This document shows, piece by piece, positions 1-9,926 of a DNA stretch of 64,000 nt (its first letter is position 1; each line of letters starts with the position of its first letter). This DNA comes from Lachnospiraceae bacterium (GTDB taxonomy: Bacteria > Bacillota > Clostridia > Lachnospirales > Lachnospiraceae), in the NCBI GenBank assembly GCA_015057525.1, contig SVEE01000008.1:1-64000 (forward strand), given 5' to 3'. The position numbers and the translations under genes are program-made. The notes under the pieces are model-generated. The model ran no database searches and was not told where the DNA came from. It was given only the letters and a program-made list of their open reading frames with translations.

Positions 1-2135
1 ACTGCTGTAAATCCAAACTCACCTGAGTATGCCAGATTAACCTCTATTGTACTTTTCTCCCCTGTAATATTATTTATTACATCTACAGGAATATTATTAA
101 GAGGATTATCCTCTGACTCAATTGTTGTACCAAAATCGATATCTCCTATGTCACCGTCAGCTACTGTTCCGCCATGGATAGTCCAGCTTACATCCTCATT
201 AATTACAAAGGTAATTGTAATGTCCTTATCTCTTGCTTCTTCGATAATGTCTCCCGGTACGACGGTTGCGCCGTTCATATCCACTACTACCTCATCGCCA
301 GTCTCTGCGTCTGCTATTTCATCACTGATAGCATCCCAGCCCATCTTGCCATCATCACCCATGATTAATGGAGTCTCTTTGGCTGCACTAATGGTAATGG
401 TAATGTTGATTTCAATGCTTATGCCATTTGCATCTACACTATCCGGACAATTTACGGTTCCTGCCAAAGTTACTGTCTGTTCACTTAATATTGCCGGGTC
501 ATATGAACCACTTATCGGATTTGTAGTATTCCATGTAACATCCGCAGACGTTACATTGCCCTTATCCGTTTCAATGGCTACCGTGGTTGGAAGATTCATG
601 TCTTCATAAGCAGTTCCGTTTGCCACGGTCAGAGGCTGAGGTTGCGTAATGCTTATGAGTTTATCTTTCTCTATTGCAGGGAAGGTATAACTTACCGTAA
701 CTGTACCGTCTGTATTCTTGGTAATTGTAGCCGTTTCTCCATTCACCGTGGCAGTCAGTGTATCGTCAAAATATTCTCTGTCTCCTGTGGTAAAATTCAT
801 GGTTACTGTATAAGCAGTATCATACTCAACCGTTCCGGTTGCATCAGATGTGCCTGTTGTCCATTTTACTTCAGGTGCAATGCTTACTACTCCTGTATTC
901 TGTACTGTAATCTCAGAAGCAAGTGTTTCTCCCAGTGTAGGTGCATCGATTGATATATTTATCTCATCTATACAGGTGCCCTCAGTCATTGGTTTGGCAT
1001 AAGCCATGCCATCCACGGTAGTTTCCAGCCATATCTCACATTCGTCCATAGAGATATCAGTCGACAGATTCAGTTCTGTTTTAATATCCGCCATAGGGAT
1101 GAATTCATCGCCTGTTATAACTTTGCTATAATACCAGTCATTATTTCCGTCATTGCCCTGCACTACAAGGGATACGGTTCCTGTGGCATTTGCAGATTTT
1201 TTCACAATAATCATGCCAGGTCTTGCAATGTCGTAGAAGACATTACCCATATCCATATTGCTTCCGTCCAGCCTTAAGGTCATCGCCTTATCCGTCTGGA
1301 TAGTTCCTGCCTCTACTGTATCAGATGATGCTGCTGGCGCAGCAGATGCAAAGATGACAGATGACAGATTCAAATTAGAAGCGGGCTGAACCGCGATGTG
1401 GCTGACTACTTCATAGACGCCGACATAGCTACCCGTATACGCCACGTGGACGCTTTCACAGAATTGAGTGTAAGGCGCGCGGAGCCAGAACCTGTCGCCT
1501 GTGTTCCAATATGTACTCATCGCCAATGACTTACCATTATCGCTTCCTGCATACAAGGTTTTATCATAATCACAATGTAAAGCATAGAGCTTATCTGTAG
1601 TAGTATACGATTCACTATTATTCCTCGTATCTGTTGTGGTAACGGATGTCGCCAGTAACAAGGATTGTTCTGTGCCTGTAAAATAACTATTATTTGATGC
1701 CATTTCATTTAATGTAGCACGCAAATCACTTGCTCCGTAATGGTTAGCATATACTTCTGTTGGAGTGTTATTCTGATATGTTCCGAAGCTTTCCTGATAT
1801 GTCTTGTTATCATAATCATCCTCAAACACTACATTAGTTGCAATAGGACTTGTAGCGAAGATGACTGTATTATCACCACTCACGCCACTGTCACTTCCCA
1901 GGATATACCACTGCATAGGATTACCACTACTGTCTTTGCCAAATACGATTTTACCCACATTATTCTGGTAATCCCAGTTCATAAGTTCTTCCTTGGTTGC
2001 ATAGGCTGTAGAACTTGGTTCTGCCGCATGTACCGTTGCCATGTTACTTGGCATCATCGGCAGGAGTCCTATTACCATGATGGTTGCAAGGAATCTTGCC
2101 ATGCCTTTCTTCATCTTTAATTTCATTCTTTTCAT
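1..2135 (-). CDS. Secreted surface protein, C-terminus cut by window edge; DUF6273-like region followed by repetitive Ig-like regions
   Basis: Open minus frame from ATG at 2135 to the window edge; RBS GGGGAGG upstream; starts MKRMKLKMKKGMARFLATIMVIGLLPMMPSNMATVHAAEPSS (signal peptide, AxA-type site); contains WYILGSDS...DRFWLRAP...VQPASNLNLSSVIFASAA. Absent from the ORF track because it is open at the edge. Confidence 0.8.
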   Translation of the reverse strand, partial: MKRMKLKMKKGMARFLATIMVIGLLPMMPSNMATVHAAEPSSTAYATKEELMNWDYQNNVGKIVFGKDSSGNPMQWYILGSDSGVSGDNTVIFATSPIATNVVFEDDYDNKTYQESFGTYQNNTPTEVYANHYGASDLRATLNEMASNNSYFTGTEQSLLLATSVTTTDTRNNSESYTTTDKLYALHCDYDKTLYAGSDNGKSLAMSTYWNTGDRFWLRAPYTQFCESVHVAYTGSYVGVYEVVSHIAVQPASNLNLSSVIFASAAPAASSDTVEAGTIQTDKAMTLRLDGSNMDMGNVFYDIARPGMIIVKKSANATGTVSLVVQGNDGNNDWYYSKVITGDEFIPMADIKTELNLSTDISMDECEIWLETTVDGMAYAKPMTEGTCIDEINISIDAPTLGETLASEITVQNTGVVSIAPEVKWTTGTSDATGTVEYDTAYTVTMNFTTGDREYFDDTLTATVNGETATITKNTDGTVTVSYTFPAIEKDKLISITQPQPLTVANGTAYEDMNLPTTVAIETDKGNVTSADVTWNTTNPISGSYDPAILSEQTVTLAGTVNCPDSVDANGISIEINITITISAAKETPLIMGDDGKMGWDAISDEIADAETGDEVVVDMNGATVVPGDIIEEARDKDITITFVINEDVSWTIHGGTVADGDIGDIDFGTTIESEDNPLNNIPVDVINNITGEKSTIEVNLAYSGEFGFTA

Positions 2136-2323
2136 CCGAATCCTCCCCTGATTTGATTATTACCGATATATGTGTTTTCTACTTTTTTAATATTTGATTA
2201 TTATAATACATTGAGTGGGCTGAAAGCAACTGTTTTCATTCCCTTATTATGATTATGGTTTTTGCAGGCTTTGCATTTTTTTCAATGGCAATATAGCACA
2301 CATTTTCTAAATTACATTTTTTT

Positions 2324-2353
2324 GCGTATAAATAACCACTTTTTGCGTATAAA
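2324..2353. promoter_or_regulatory. Pair of gcgtataaa direct repeats, 21-bp spacing, upstream of TTGACA (2373)
   Basis: tttttgcgtataaa at 2319-2332 and again ending at 2353; repeat starts 2324 and 2345. Confidence 0.5.
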
Positions 2354-2476
2354 AGATTATTGAAATTTTTTCTTGACATAGTATCATAATATATGATAAA
2401 TTACTTCGGTTACCCAAAAGTAACCGGAAACTTAAAAGCTAATAAAGTACAGGTTAAAGTAACAGGGGGAATATAT

Positions 2477-5400
2477 ATGACAAGTTGGTCAGTAGATAAG
2501 AAAACAACAAAAAGAAATAGTTCATTAAAACGACTATGCGCGACATTTATGTCACTAATTTTGTGCATCCAGCTAGTATGGTGTAATACCTTGGAAGTAA
2601 AGGCTTTGGATGTTACATCTACTCATATCATTTCAGAAAACATGGGGCCCGATGAACAAATTAATTTTTCGCCAACTTCCGACTATGCAGTCTTATCTAT
2701 AGATTCCGGTGTATTGATAGAATCAAATATTAATATATCTAATACCACTGGTGCGAGATGCGAGTTATCTAATGACGGTACCATAACAGGTGCTATTGTT
2801 GTCAGCGCTGGCTCAGCTACAATCAACAACTCGGGTAATATAGCTACAGTACAAGCGTCTTCTTCAGATACGGATTTAACTATTTCCTCCGGTACTTTTT
2901 CCACAGTGAATGTTTCTTCAATTCAAAAGCTTACTCTTGACAGCTGTACAATCAACAACCTTTCCTCAAACACCGAGGTCTCAGTAGGAACTGCAATCAT
3001 AACAGATAATCTTACCGTAAGCAATGGTATTTCATCTGATGCTATTATTGAGGTTTATGAAACTACCAACATAACTGTTACCAATACACCTATTACCGTT
3101 ACATGCAATGGTATTGAATATGCTATCCCTGCTGGATTTAATAGCACTATTGCGGATTCACTTAAGTCTGTAGCAGTTATCCTCGGCGAAGGCATGGAAA
3201 TTATGGGTGATGATTTTATTACCGGTACATATTGGCCAGGAGACACAACAGATCAAACTACATATATGGTTTTACCAGGCTATACCTTCCCGGCTAACTA
3301 CACATCGGGCATAACATCTACAGGTTCAGGTACAGTGAACGCAACAGTGGAATATGGACAGCAATTAATTATAACCTACACTTTGGCAGAATCCGAGGCT
3401 TCAGATGTAACCATCACTCTCCCTAATGCTACTCCTCTTGACCCTGGAACTGTTGAATTTACAATTTCAGATATATATGTGGGCCAGGAAGTTGCATACG
3501 ATTTTGGTTATGACACTGTGTACGACACTGACACTGCAACTATCAAATACAAAAAAAACACAGAGGATGACACATCTTATACAACTGTACCGCCAACCGA
3601 AGTTGGTGACTACACTGTTCTGCTTGAGCTTCCTGCAACTTATGACTACGGCGCTTATTCTCAAACATACAGCTTCTCCATCAAGGCTTTAGAGGAAGGT
3701 CTTGCTGAAATATCAGTTGCAGATATTTCCTACGGTGAAACTTTAAACCCTCAGTATTCATCTTCAACTAATGATACTACTCCTACTATAGAATACAAAC
3801 TTCAAAGCGAAGATGAATCTGCATATACAACAACTGTTCCAACTGCTGTTGGTAGTTATGATGCACGAGTTACCTATCCTGCTACCTCAACACATGCTTC
3901 GGCAGTTGCTACTACAACCTTTAAGATAAATTACCTTCCAGGTGACGGAAGCATTTCCGTAGATGACGTCTATGTAGGAACTGAAATTAATCCTATTTAT
4001 TCATCTGAGAAAAACGGAACTGAGCATGTAATTATAGAATACAAGCTCACAACCGATACAGAATATACAACTGTAAAACCTACCGCAGTGGGAAGCTACG
4101 ACGTGAGAGCCACTTTCCCTGCAACATTAATTTACGACGAAGTCATTGCTACTAACACATTCCAAATAAAGGAGCTAGAGGAAGGACTTGCTGAAATATC
4201 AGTTGCAGATATTTCCTACGGCGAAACTTTAAACCCTCAGTATTCATCTTCAACTAATGATACTACTCCTACTATAGAGTATAAACTTGTAAGCGAAGAT
4301 ACATCTTCATATACAACAACTGTTCCAACTGCTGTTGGTAGCTACCACGCAAAAGTTACATATCCTGCTACTTCATCACACACTCAGGCAGTTGCCGCTA
4401 CAACCTTTGATATAAATTATCTCCCAGGTGACGGTAGTATTTCCGTAGATGACGTCTATGTGGGAACTGAAATTAATCCTGTTTACTCATCTGAGAAAAA
4501 CGGAACTGAGCATGTAATTATAGAGTACAAACTTACAACTGATACAGAATATACAACTGTAAAACCTACCACAGTGGGAAGCTACAACGTGAGAGCAACT
4601 TTCCCTGCAACATTAATTTACGACGAAGTCATTGCCACCGACACTTTTGAAATAAAGGCACTTGAAGCAGGCGAAGGTTTTGTAAATATTGAGGATGTTT
4701 ACGTTGGCACTGATATCTCAACTACATACAACTCAGACACTAACCCTGGTACTCCTATCATTGAATACAAGGCTATTTCTGCTGAGGACAGCGAATACTC
4801 CGTTTCTGTTCCTACAGAGATTGGCGAGTATATGGTTAGAGCTACCTTTGAGAAAAACTCTACTTACAATACTCTTGTTGTAACAGATACATTTAAAATT
4901 AAGGCACTTGAAACAGGTACAGGCTTTGTAAATACTGAGGATATTTATGTTGGTAGTGGTATTACAACTACATACAACTCAGACACTAACCCTGGTACTC
5001 CTATCATTGAATACAAGGCTATTTCTGCTGAGGACAGCGAATACTCCGTTTCTGTTCCTACAGAGATTGGCGAGTATATGGTTAGAGCTACCTTTGAAAA
5101 GAATTCTACTTACAACACTCTTGTTGTAACAGATACATTTGTAATAAAGGATCTTGAGGAGGGTGTTGCTACTGTTACTGCTGAGGATGTTATATTTGGA
5201 CTTTTAGTTTCGCCAACATTTTGGACATCAACCAACCAAGGTGCTAAGGTTACAATTCTCTACAAAGAAGCATCAGCTGATGATTCAACTTACACAACTA
5301 CAGTTCCTAGCCAAGTTGGAACTTACACAGTAAAAGCTGTATTTGAGGCATATGGCATATACAAAGAAGTTGTTGTAACAGATAACTTTACAATCAGCTA

Positions 5401-6055
5401 TTTGGAGCTTCCTGAGCAGCCATATACTATTTCAGGCACTATGGGAGAAAATAACATCTACACCTCAAAGGTTGAGATTATCCCTATAGAAGGTTATCTT
5501 ATTTCAGACACGCTTGGTGGTAACTATAAAGAAAGCCTTGTCTACGACAAAACTACTACTGGAAGCTATGTCTATTTCAAAAAGGCAGCAACTGGAGAAA
5601 TGTCAGCCGGCGTACCACTTAAGGATTTCAAGATAGACCTTAAAGCTCCTTCTATCAACCTTGTAAATGAAAAGGTTTACTATGGAGATACTCTAGATTT
5701 AAGTCTTACTGACAAAGACATATCTAAAGTTGTTATAAATGATGAAACCTATACTAAAGAAGATTTAACTAAAGTAGATAACAAAATTATTCTCGACTCA
5801 GAAGGTGGTGTTACTACATACACTATCCAGATTTGGGATATGGCAGGAAACATGACTGAAATAACTGTAGTTGTAGCATCTGAGTGGACAAAATCAGGAA
5901 TTATCCCTGTTGGTGATATAGTAAAACTCGCAACCAACAAAGCTTACACTCTTGGAGAAGGCAATTGGCAAGTTGAAGGAGATAGTACTAGCTATACAGG
6001 AAATACCAGCTTCTATGTAAGCAAGGATGGCAATTATAAATTTACACAAGAATAA
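2477..6055 (+). CDS. Large secreted repeat protein (tandem ~80-aa Ig-like/MBG-like repeats)
   Basis: ORF 2393..6055; ATG at 2477 follows AGGGGG RBS and gives signal peptide MTSWSVDKKTTKRNSSLKRLCATFMSLILCIQLVWCNTLEVKA; repeats of type LEEGLAEISVADISYGETLNPQYSS...IEYK...VPTAVGSY. Confidence 0.85.
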   Translation: MTSWSVDKKTTKRNSSLKRLCATFMSLILCIQLVWCNTLEVKALDVTSTHIISENMGPDEQINFSPTSDYAVLSIDSGVLIESNINISNTTGARCELSNDGTITGAIVVSAGSATINNSGNIATVQASSSDTDLTISSGTFSTVNVSSIQKLTLDSCTINNLSSNTEVSVGTAIITDNLTVSNGISSDAIIEVYETTNITVTNTPITVTCNGIEYAIPAGFNSTIADSLKSVAVILGEGMEIMGDDFITGTYWPGDTTDQTTYMVLPGYTFPANYTSGITSTGSGTVNATVEYGQQLIITYTLAESEASDVTITLPNATPLDPGTVEFTISDIYVGQEVAYDFGYDTVYDTDTATIKYKKNTEDDTSYTTVPPTEVGDYTVLLELPATYDYGAYSQTYSFSIKALEEGLAEISVADISYGETLNPQYSSSTNDTTPTIEYKLQSEDESAYTTTVPTAVGSYDARVTYPATSTHASAVATTTFKINYLPGDGSISVDDVYVGTEINPIYSSEKNGTEHVIIEYKLTTDTEYTTVKPTAVGSYDVRATFPATLIYDEVIATNTFQIKELEEGLAEISVADISYGETLNPQYSSSTNDTTPTIEYKLVSEDTSSYTTTVPTAVGSYHAKVTYPATSSHTQAVAATTFDINYLPGDGSISVDDVYVGTEINPVYSSEKNGTEHVIIEYKLTTDTEYTTVKPTTVGSYNVRATFPATLIYDEVIATDTFEIKALEAGEGFVNIEDVYVGTDISTTYNSDTNPGTPIIEYKAISAEDSEYSVSVPTEIGEYMVRATFEKNSTYNTLVVTDTFKIKALETGTGFVNTEDIYVGSGITTTYNSDTNPGTPIIEYKAISAEDSEYSVSVPTEIGEYMVRATFEKNSTYNTLVVTDTFVIKDLEEGVATVTAEDVIFGLLVSPTFWTSTNQGAKVTILYKEASADDSTYTTTVPSQVGTYTVKAVFEAYGIYKEVVVTDNFTISYLELPEQPYTISGTMGENNIYTSKVEIIPIEGYLISDTLGGNYKESLVYDKTTTGSYVYFKKAATGEMSAGVPLKDFKIDLKAPSINLVNEKVYYGDTLDLSLTDKDISKVVINDETYTKEDLTKVDNKIILDSEGGVTTYTIQIWDMAGNMTEITVVVASEWTKSGIIPVGDIVKLATNKAYTLGEGNWQVEGDSTSYTGNTSFYVSKDGNYKFTQE
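4721..5097 (+). repeat. Two identical 131-bp direct repeats (4721-4851 and 4967-5097), 246-bp period, inside the surface protein gene
   Basis: Both copies read actacatacaactcagacactaaccctggtactcc...ggttagagctacctttga. Confidence 0.9.
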
Positions 6056-6069
6056 CCCTTAAAATAGAG

Positions 6070-6106
6070 CAAGCGTAACAGATTTAATCTGCTACGCTTG
6101 TTTTTT
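6070..6106. terminator. Intrinsic terminator between convergent genes
   Basis: caagcgtaacagatttaatctgctacgcttgtttttt hairpin plus T-run. Confidence 0.8.
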
Positions 6107-7358
6107 ATCCTATTCTTTGTATACACGCTATGCACTCCACATGTGTCGTGAACGGAAACATGTCACAGGCAACCATTTTCTCTACTTTATATAAACCTTT
6201 CCTAGTCATATATTTTAAGTCTCTAGCTAAGCTTTCTGGACCACAAGAAATATATACCACTCTGTTAGGCATAAGTTTAAGAACTGAATCCATAAACTCT
6301 TTGCTACTGCCGGAGCGTGGCGGGTCCATAAACACCACATCAACTTTTTTGTCTTGAGACGCAAGACCTACCATGAATTTCCCTGCATCGTTATTATAAA
6401 AATCTATATTTTTACATCCGTTTATTTTAGCGTTTGTTATAGCATCTCTTATGGCTTCCTTGTTTAACTCAACACCTATTACTTCTTTAGCTTTATCTGA
6501 TGCCACTATTCCGATGGTTCCTATGCCACAATATGCATCTATTACTATTTCCTCACCTGTAAGAGCCGCATACTCCATAGCCTTGTTGTACAACACCTCA
6601 GTTTGAACAGGATTAACCTGATAAAAGCTTGTAGGTGAAAGTTTAAATCTTTTTCCGCAGAGAACATCCTCAATATATCCTCTTCCATATAAGATTTGAT
6701 TTCTCTCACCCAATACCATGCTTGTAGCCTTTTGATTAATATTCTGAACCACAGTAGTTATCTCTGGGTGACGATCAATAAGTGCTTTAGCAAAATTTTT
6801 CTTCGAAGGAAACATAGGATTTGATGTTACAAGAACAACCATTATCTGCCCTGTCTTTTTTCCACTTCTTACCATGACGTGTCTTAACAGACCATAGCCT
6901 GTATCCTCATTATACGTGGTTATTTTGAAGGATTTAACTAACTGACGAATTGTGTCAATAATCTCCTGTGATTTTTTGTCCTCGATAAAACAATTAGTCA
7001 CAGGCAAAACATTGTGGGTACCCTCCTCATAAGTGCCTGAAATGATCTCACCATTGCGTTTTCTCTTAAAGGTAGCTGTAACCTTATTTCGATAATTATA
7101 TGGATTGCCCATGCCAAGAATTTCTTCTACCTTTCCAAACTCACCAAGTAACTTTCTCATGTCCTGTAGCTTAGCTTCAAGATGTTCATTGTAATCCATA
7201 TCAATAAACTGACAACCACCACACTTACCAAATATGTCACATCTACTTTTAGCCTTCTTTATAAACATTTGATTGTCAGCTTTTTGCTTATTAATCTTAT
7301 TTGTATTCTTTTTACTTTGTACCTTTGTTTTGTTGTTATTTTTTTTATGTTGTTGCAT
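6105..7358 (-). CDS. TrmA-family 23S rRNA (uracil-C5)-methyltransferase, RlmD-like
   Basis: CGGCQFIDMDY Fe-S motif, DAYCGIGTIGI, DPPRSGSS, YISCGPESLARDL. ORF 6105..7400; ATG at 7358 lies just past the upstream stop and has an AGAAG RBS. Confidence 0.85.
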   Translation of the reverse strand: MQQHKKNNNKTKVQSKKNTNKINKQKADNQMFIKKAKSRCDIFGKCGGCQFIDMDYNEHLEAKLQDMRKLLGEFGKVEEILGMGNPYNYRNKVTATFKRKRNGEIISGTYEEGTHNVLPVTNCFIEDKKSQEIIDTIRQLVKSFKITTYNEDTGYGLLRHVMVRSGKKTGQIMVVLVTSNPMFPSKKNFAKALIDRHPEITTVVQNINQKATSMVLGERNQILYGRGYIEDVLCGKRFKLSPTSFYQVNPVQTEVLYNKAMEYAALTGEEIVIDAYCGIGTIGIVASDKAKEVIGVELNKEAIRDAITNAKINGCKNIDFYNNDAGKFMVGLASQDKKVDVVFMDPPRSGSSKEFMDSVLKLMPNRVVYISCGPESLARDLKYMTRKGLYKVEKMVACDMFPFTTHVECIACIQRIG

Positions 7359-7359
7359 T

Positions 7360-9837
7360 TTACAATCTTCTCTCTGCATCTTCCACTGAGCTATAGCCAT
7401 AAAGCTTAGCCGTATTATTCATAATATTATAGGCAAGGTTTTGTCCCTGCATTTTTATGCTAACAATAAATCTTCCATACAACAAGAATGTTTCCTCAGA
7501 ATAGGTTCCAAGCTCACCTCGCAAGTATGTTTCATATGAGGTATTGAATGGTGTATCCTCATATGTGTGAATACTCCTTGCATTTCCCGCCATCTTTGGA
7601 TATTTTCTGGCAAACTCCTCCATCCATTCTATCTGTATGCCAATTATTTCCTCCTGAATTGCAATTCTATCTGAAGTTCTCACAGGAAGACTAGCCTTTA
7701 TCTTCTCAAACTCCCAAGGTGTTGTGCTTTCCATCATGCGAGCATACTTCTCTGTTATGAGATTCCATCCCTTACTATCTGCATCTTTCAAATCCTTAAG
7801 ATAACTTGCAAGCAACTCCTCATTCCAAGCCATATACTGACTTTTTCTCATTATGGAAAATGTGTTCCAATCATCCTGACAATCAGCTCTTCCACCTACA
7901 TTTTCCACCTTGTCGAACTGCTGCCATTCAGCAAGAACAATTTGATTTATAAGATTATCCTTGTCCTGTATTTCATTCATTACAATATCATGCTCCATTT
8001 CTACATCATCAGCAACCTTCTCAGTGAGCACCTTACAGTACACCTCTAAAAACAAATCCTCACCACTTACTAGCTGCTGTCTGTTCATCTCCTCCAAAAT
8101 AAGCTTAGCCATATCTTCAAAAGCTGCCACAAATTTATCCTCAGAATTGACGACATATGGATTGTATTCCTTATTTTCCCAAACCTTGCTCTGGCTCTCA
8201 AGACTGGTCATATAGTCAACAATCAATCCCAGTTCACTAAGACGAGGAAGTCTGCTTATGGCCTTTCTCTTCCACTTATAATAAGGAGCATAGGTCTTAT
8301 TCAACAAGAACGCTATATCCATGGCACACTCTATACCCTTATAAATGCACAGGTTCGCAGTGACATGGTCATGTCTTGCCATCATTCTTTCGTAATTACT
8401 TTGGCCATATTGAGAAAACTCATGAAGCTTTTTAGCCAGTCTGAGTCTCCATATTTTATCGGGATAATATTCTAAAAGGGAGTCTCTTATTTCTGAAAAT
8501 ATTCCAGCCTCATCCTTATAAATCTGTCCATTCACCGCCACAGCCAGCTTATCTTCATCTATATTAAGCCACTGGTTATCTGACAAAAGAGGATTATCGT
8601 AATTTATTTCTTCCCCCAACAAGTCCTCGTAAAACTTTCTTATAGGGAATACTCCTCTTCTTTTATCCATTAATTTGTTTATGGACTTTCCCTTTAAGTT
8701 CTCACATCTATCAATAAAGTCTGCAGAATTTGCTTCTATAAGGTCTATATATTCCGCCTGTAACTTTAAGCCTATCTTATTATAATCGGAATCTGAAAGC
8801 CACATGCAAAAACCTATTCCATAATCATGATCCTTGGAAATGTCATCGTCAAATCCAAAGCAATCGGAGCCCTCTCCCACAAGACCCACTGCAATTCTGT
8901 CCTCATACTCAGGAAACTTGGCTCTTATCATAGGCTTACCGTAATTCTCATAGAAGGTTTGACATCTGTCCATATTATTTATAAATGCATATCTTACGCC
9001 TGCCCTCTTAAGAGAATCATTGTAATTACTTTCCACTCGACGATAATTTTCTGTCTTTCCAACATGTCTCTCAAGCTCCTGCATAGCCTTCTTATAAAAG
9101 GTTGCAGCGTCAATATATTTTTCCTTGATAAACATTGCATCTCCCATAGCTGAAAGAGCTGCGCTGTAATGAAAATCTCTGCCACCATCCTTCTCATATA
9201 TATCAAGAGCTTCTCCTAAATATTTTTCTGCTTTTTTGAATAAAATCTTCTCTTCATCACTATCTGCAGTTTCATCCATAGCTACCTGTCTGCTTAATCT
9301 GAATAAAGTTACAGCAAGATTGGTTCTTGTAGTAGCTTGCTCAATAATTGCATTAGGATACCTGTCAACTATGAAAAGCGCCTTCTCTAAAGTGGAGTAA
9401 GCCTCTTTAAAATCCCCAGTCTCCTGATATAAAAGTCCCCAGTTATTATAAAGACTTGCATACCTAAAATCACCCTTTTGAAGTTTTGCCTTATATATCA
9501 ACTCAGTCTGTGTATAGAAATCTTCTGATTTTTCGAAGTTACCAAAGGCCCTATAAGCATTGGCTATATTAAGGAGAGATGTTGCGTACTCAAGACTGCC
9601 TTCTAGCCCTTGCTGTATCAGTACAGCAAGCAGTTGATCACAATACATTTCTCCCTTGCTATTTTGGCTAGTGTCCCTACAAAATCCAATAAGTTCGTTA
9701 AGCAAGGTGATAGCTGAATAGTTGTCATCCTCATCTAAAGCTTTCTCCAGCTTCTCCACTAAAAAGTCCATAATCTGCTCCAATGAACTTGCTCCAAACA
9801 TGCTATCATATTCCATCAAAACTTTGTTTATATCCAT
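7360..9837 (-). CDS. TPR protein with DUF4037 (nucleotidyltransferase-like) and DUF4125 regions
   Basis: ORF 7360..9909; ATG 9837 after AGGAGG RBS; TPR-like N-terminus; DCFGFDDDISKDHDYGIGFCMWL; WNTFSIMRKSQYMAW. Confidence 0.7.
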   Translation of the reverse strand: MDINKVLMEYDSMFGASSLEQIMDFLVEKLEKALDEDDNYSAITLLNELIGFCRDTSQNSKGEMYCDQLLAVLIQQGLEGSLEYATSLLNIANAYRAFGNFEKSEDFYTQTELIYKAKLQKGDFRYASLYNNWGLLYQETGDFKEAYSTLEKALFIVDRYPNAIIEQATTRTNLAVTLFRLSRQVAMDETADSDEEKILFKKAEKYLGEALDIYEKDGGRDFHYSAALSAMGDAMFIKEKYIDAATFYKKAMQELERHVGKTENYRRVESNYNDSLKRAGVRYAFINNMDRCQTFYENYGKPMIRAKFPEYEDRIAVGLVGEGSDCFGFDDDISKDHDYGIGFCMWLSDSDYNKIGLKLQAEYIDLIEANSADFIDRCENLKGKSINKLMDKRRGVFPIRKFYEDLLGEEINYDNPLLSDNQWLNIDEDKLAVAVNGQIYKDEAGIFSEIRDSLLEYYPDKIWRLRLAKKLHEFSQYGQSNYERMMARHDHVTANLCIYKGIECAMDIAFLLNKTYAPYYKWKRKAISRLPRLSELGLIVDYMTSLESQSKVWENKEYNPYVVNSEDKFVAAFEDMAKLILEEMNRQQLVSGEDLFLEVYCKVLTEKVADDVEMEHDIVMNEIQDKDNLINQIVLAEWQQFDKVENVGGRADCQDDWNTFSIMRKSQYMAWNEELLASYLKDLKDADSKGWNLITEKYARMMESTTPWEFEKIKASLPVRTSDRIAIQEEIIGIQIEWMEEFARKYPKMAGNARSIHTYEDTPFNTSYETYLRGELGTYSEETFLLYGRFIVSIKMQGQNLAYNIMNNTAKLYGYSSVEDAERRL

Positions 9838-9926
9838 AGGACACCTCCTCCTTACATCAATAATCCTATTATAAAAAATATTGCCCAGGAATACCAGTTT
9901 CCTGAGCAATATTTCATAAAAATTTA

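Noticed and set aside
148-2120. Plus-strand ORFs (148-609, 642-953, 1740-2120) in the track
   Set aside because: They are antisense to the continuous minus-strand surface-protein frame (1-2135), which has a signal peptide and RBS.
3700-5400. Possible CRISPR or mobile repeat in the repetitive stretch
   Set aside because: Repeats are in-frame, ~240-bp coding repeats of a surface protein, without spacers.
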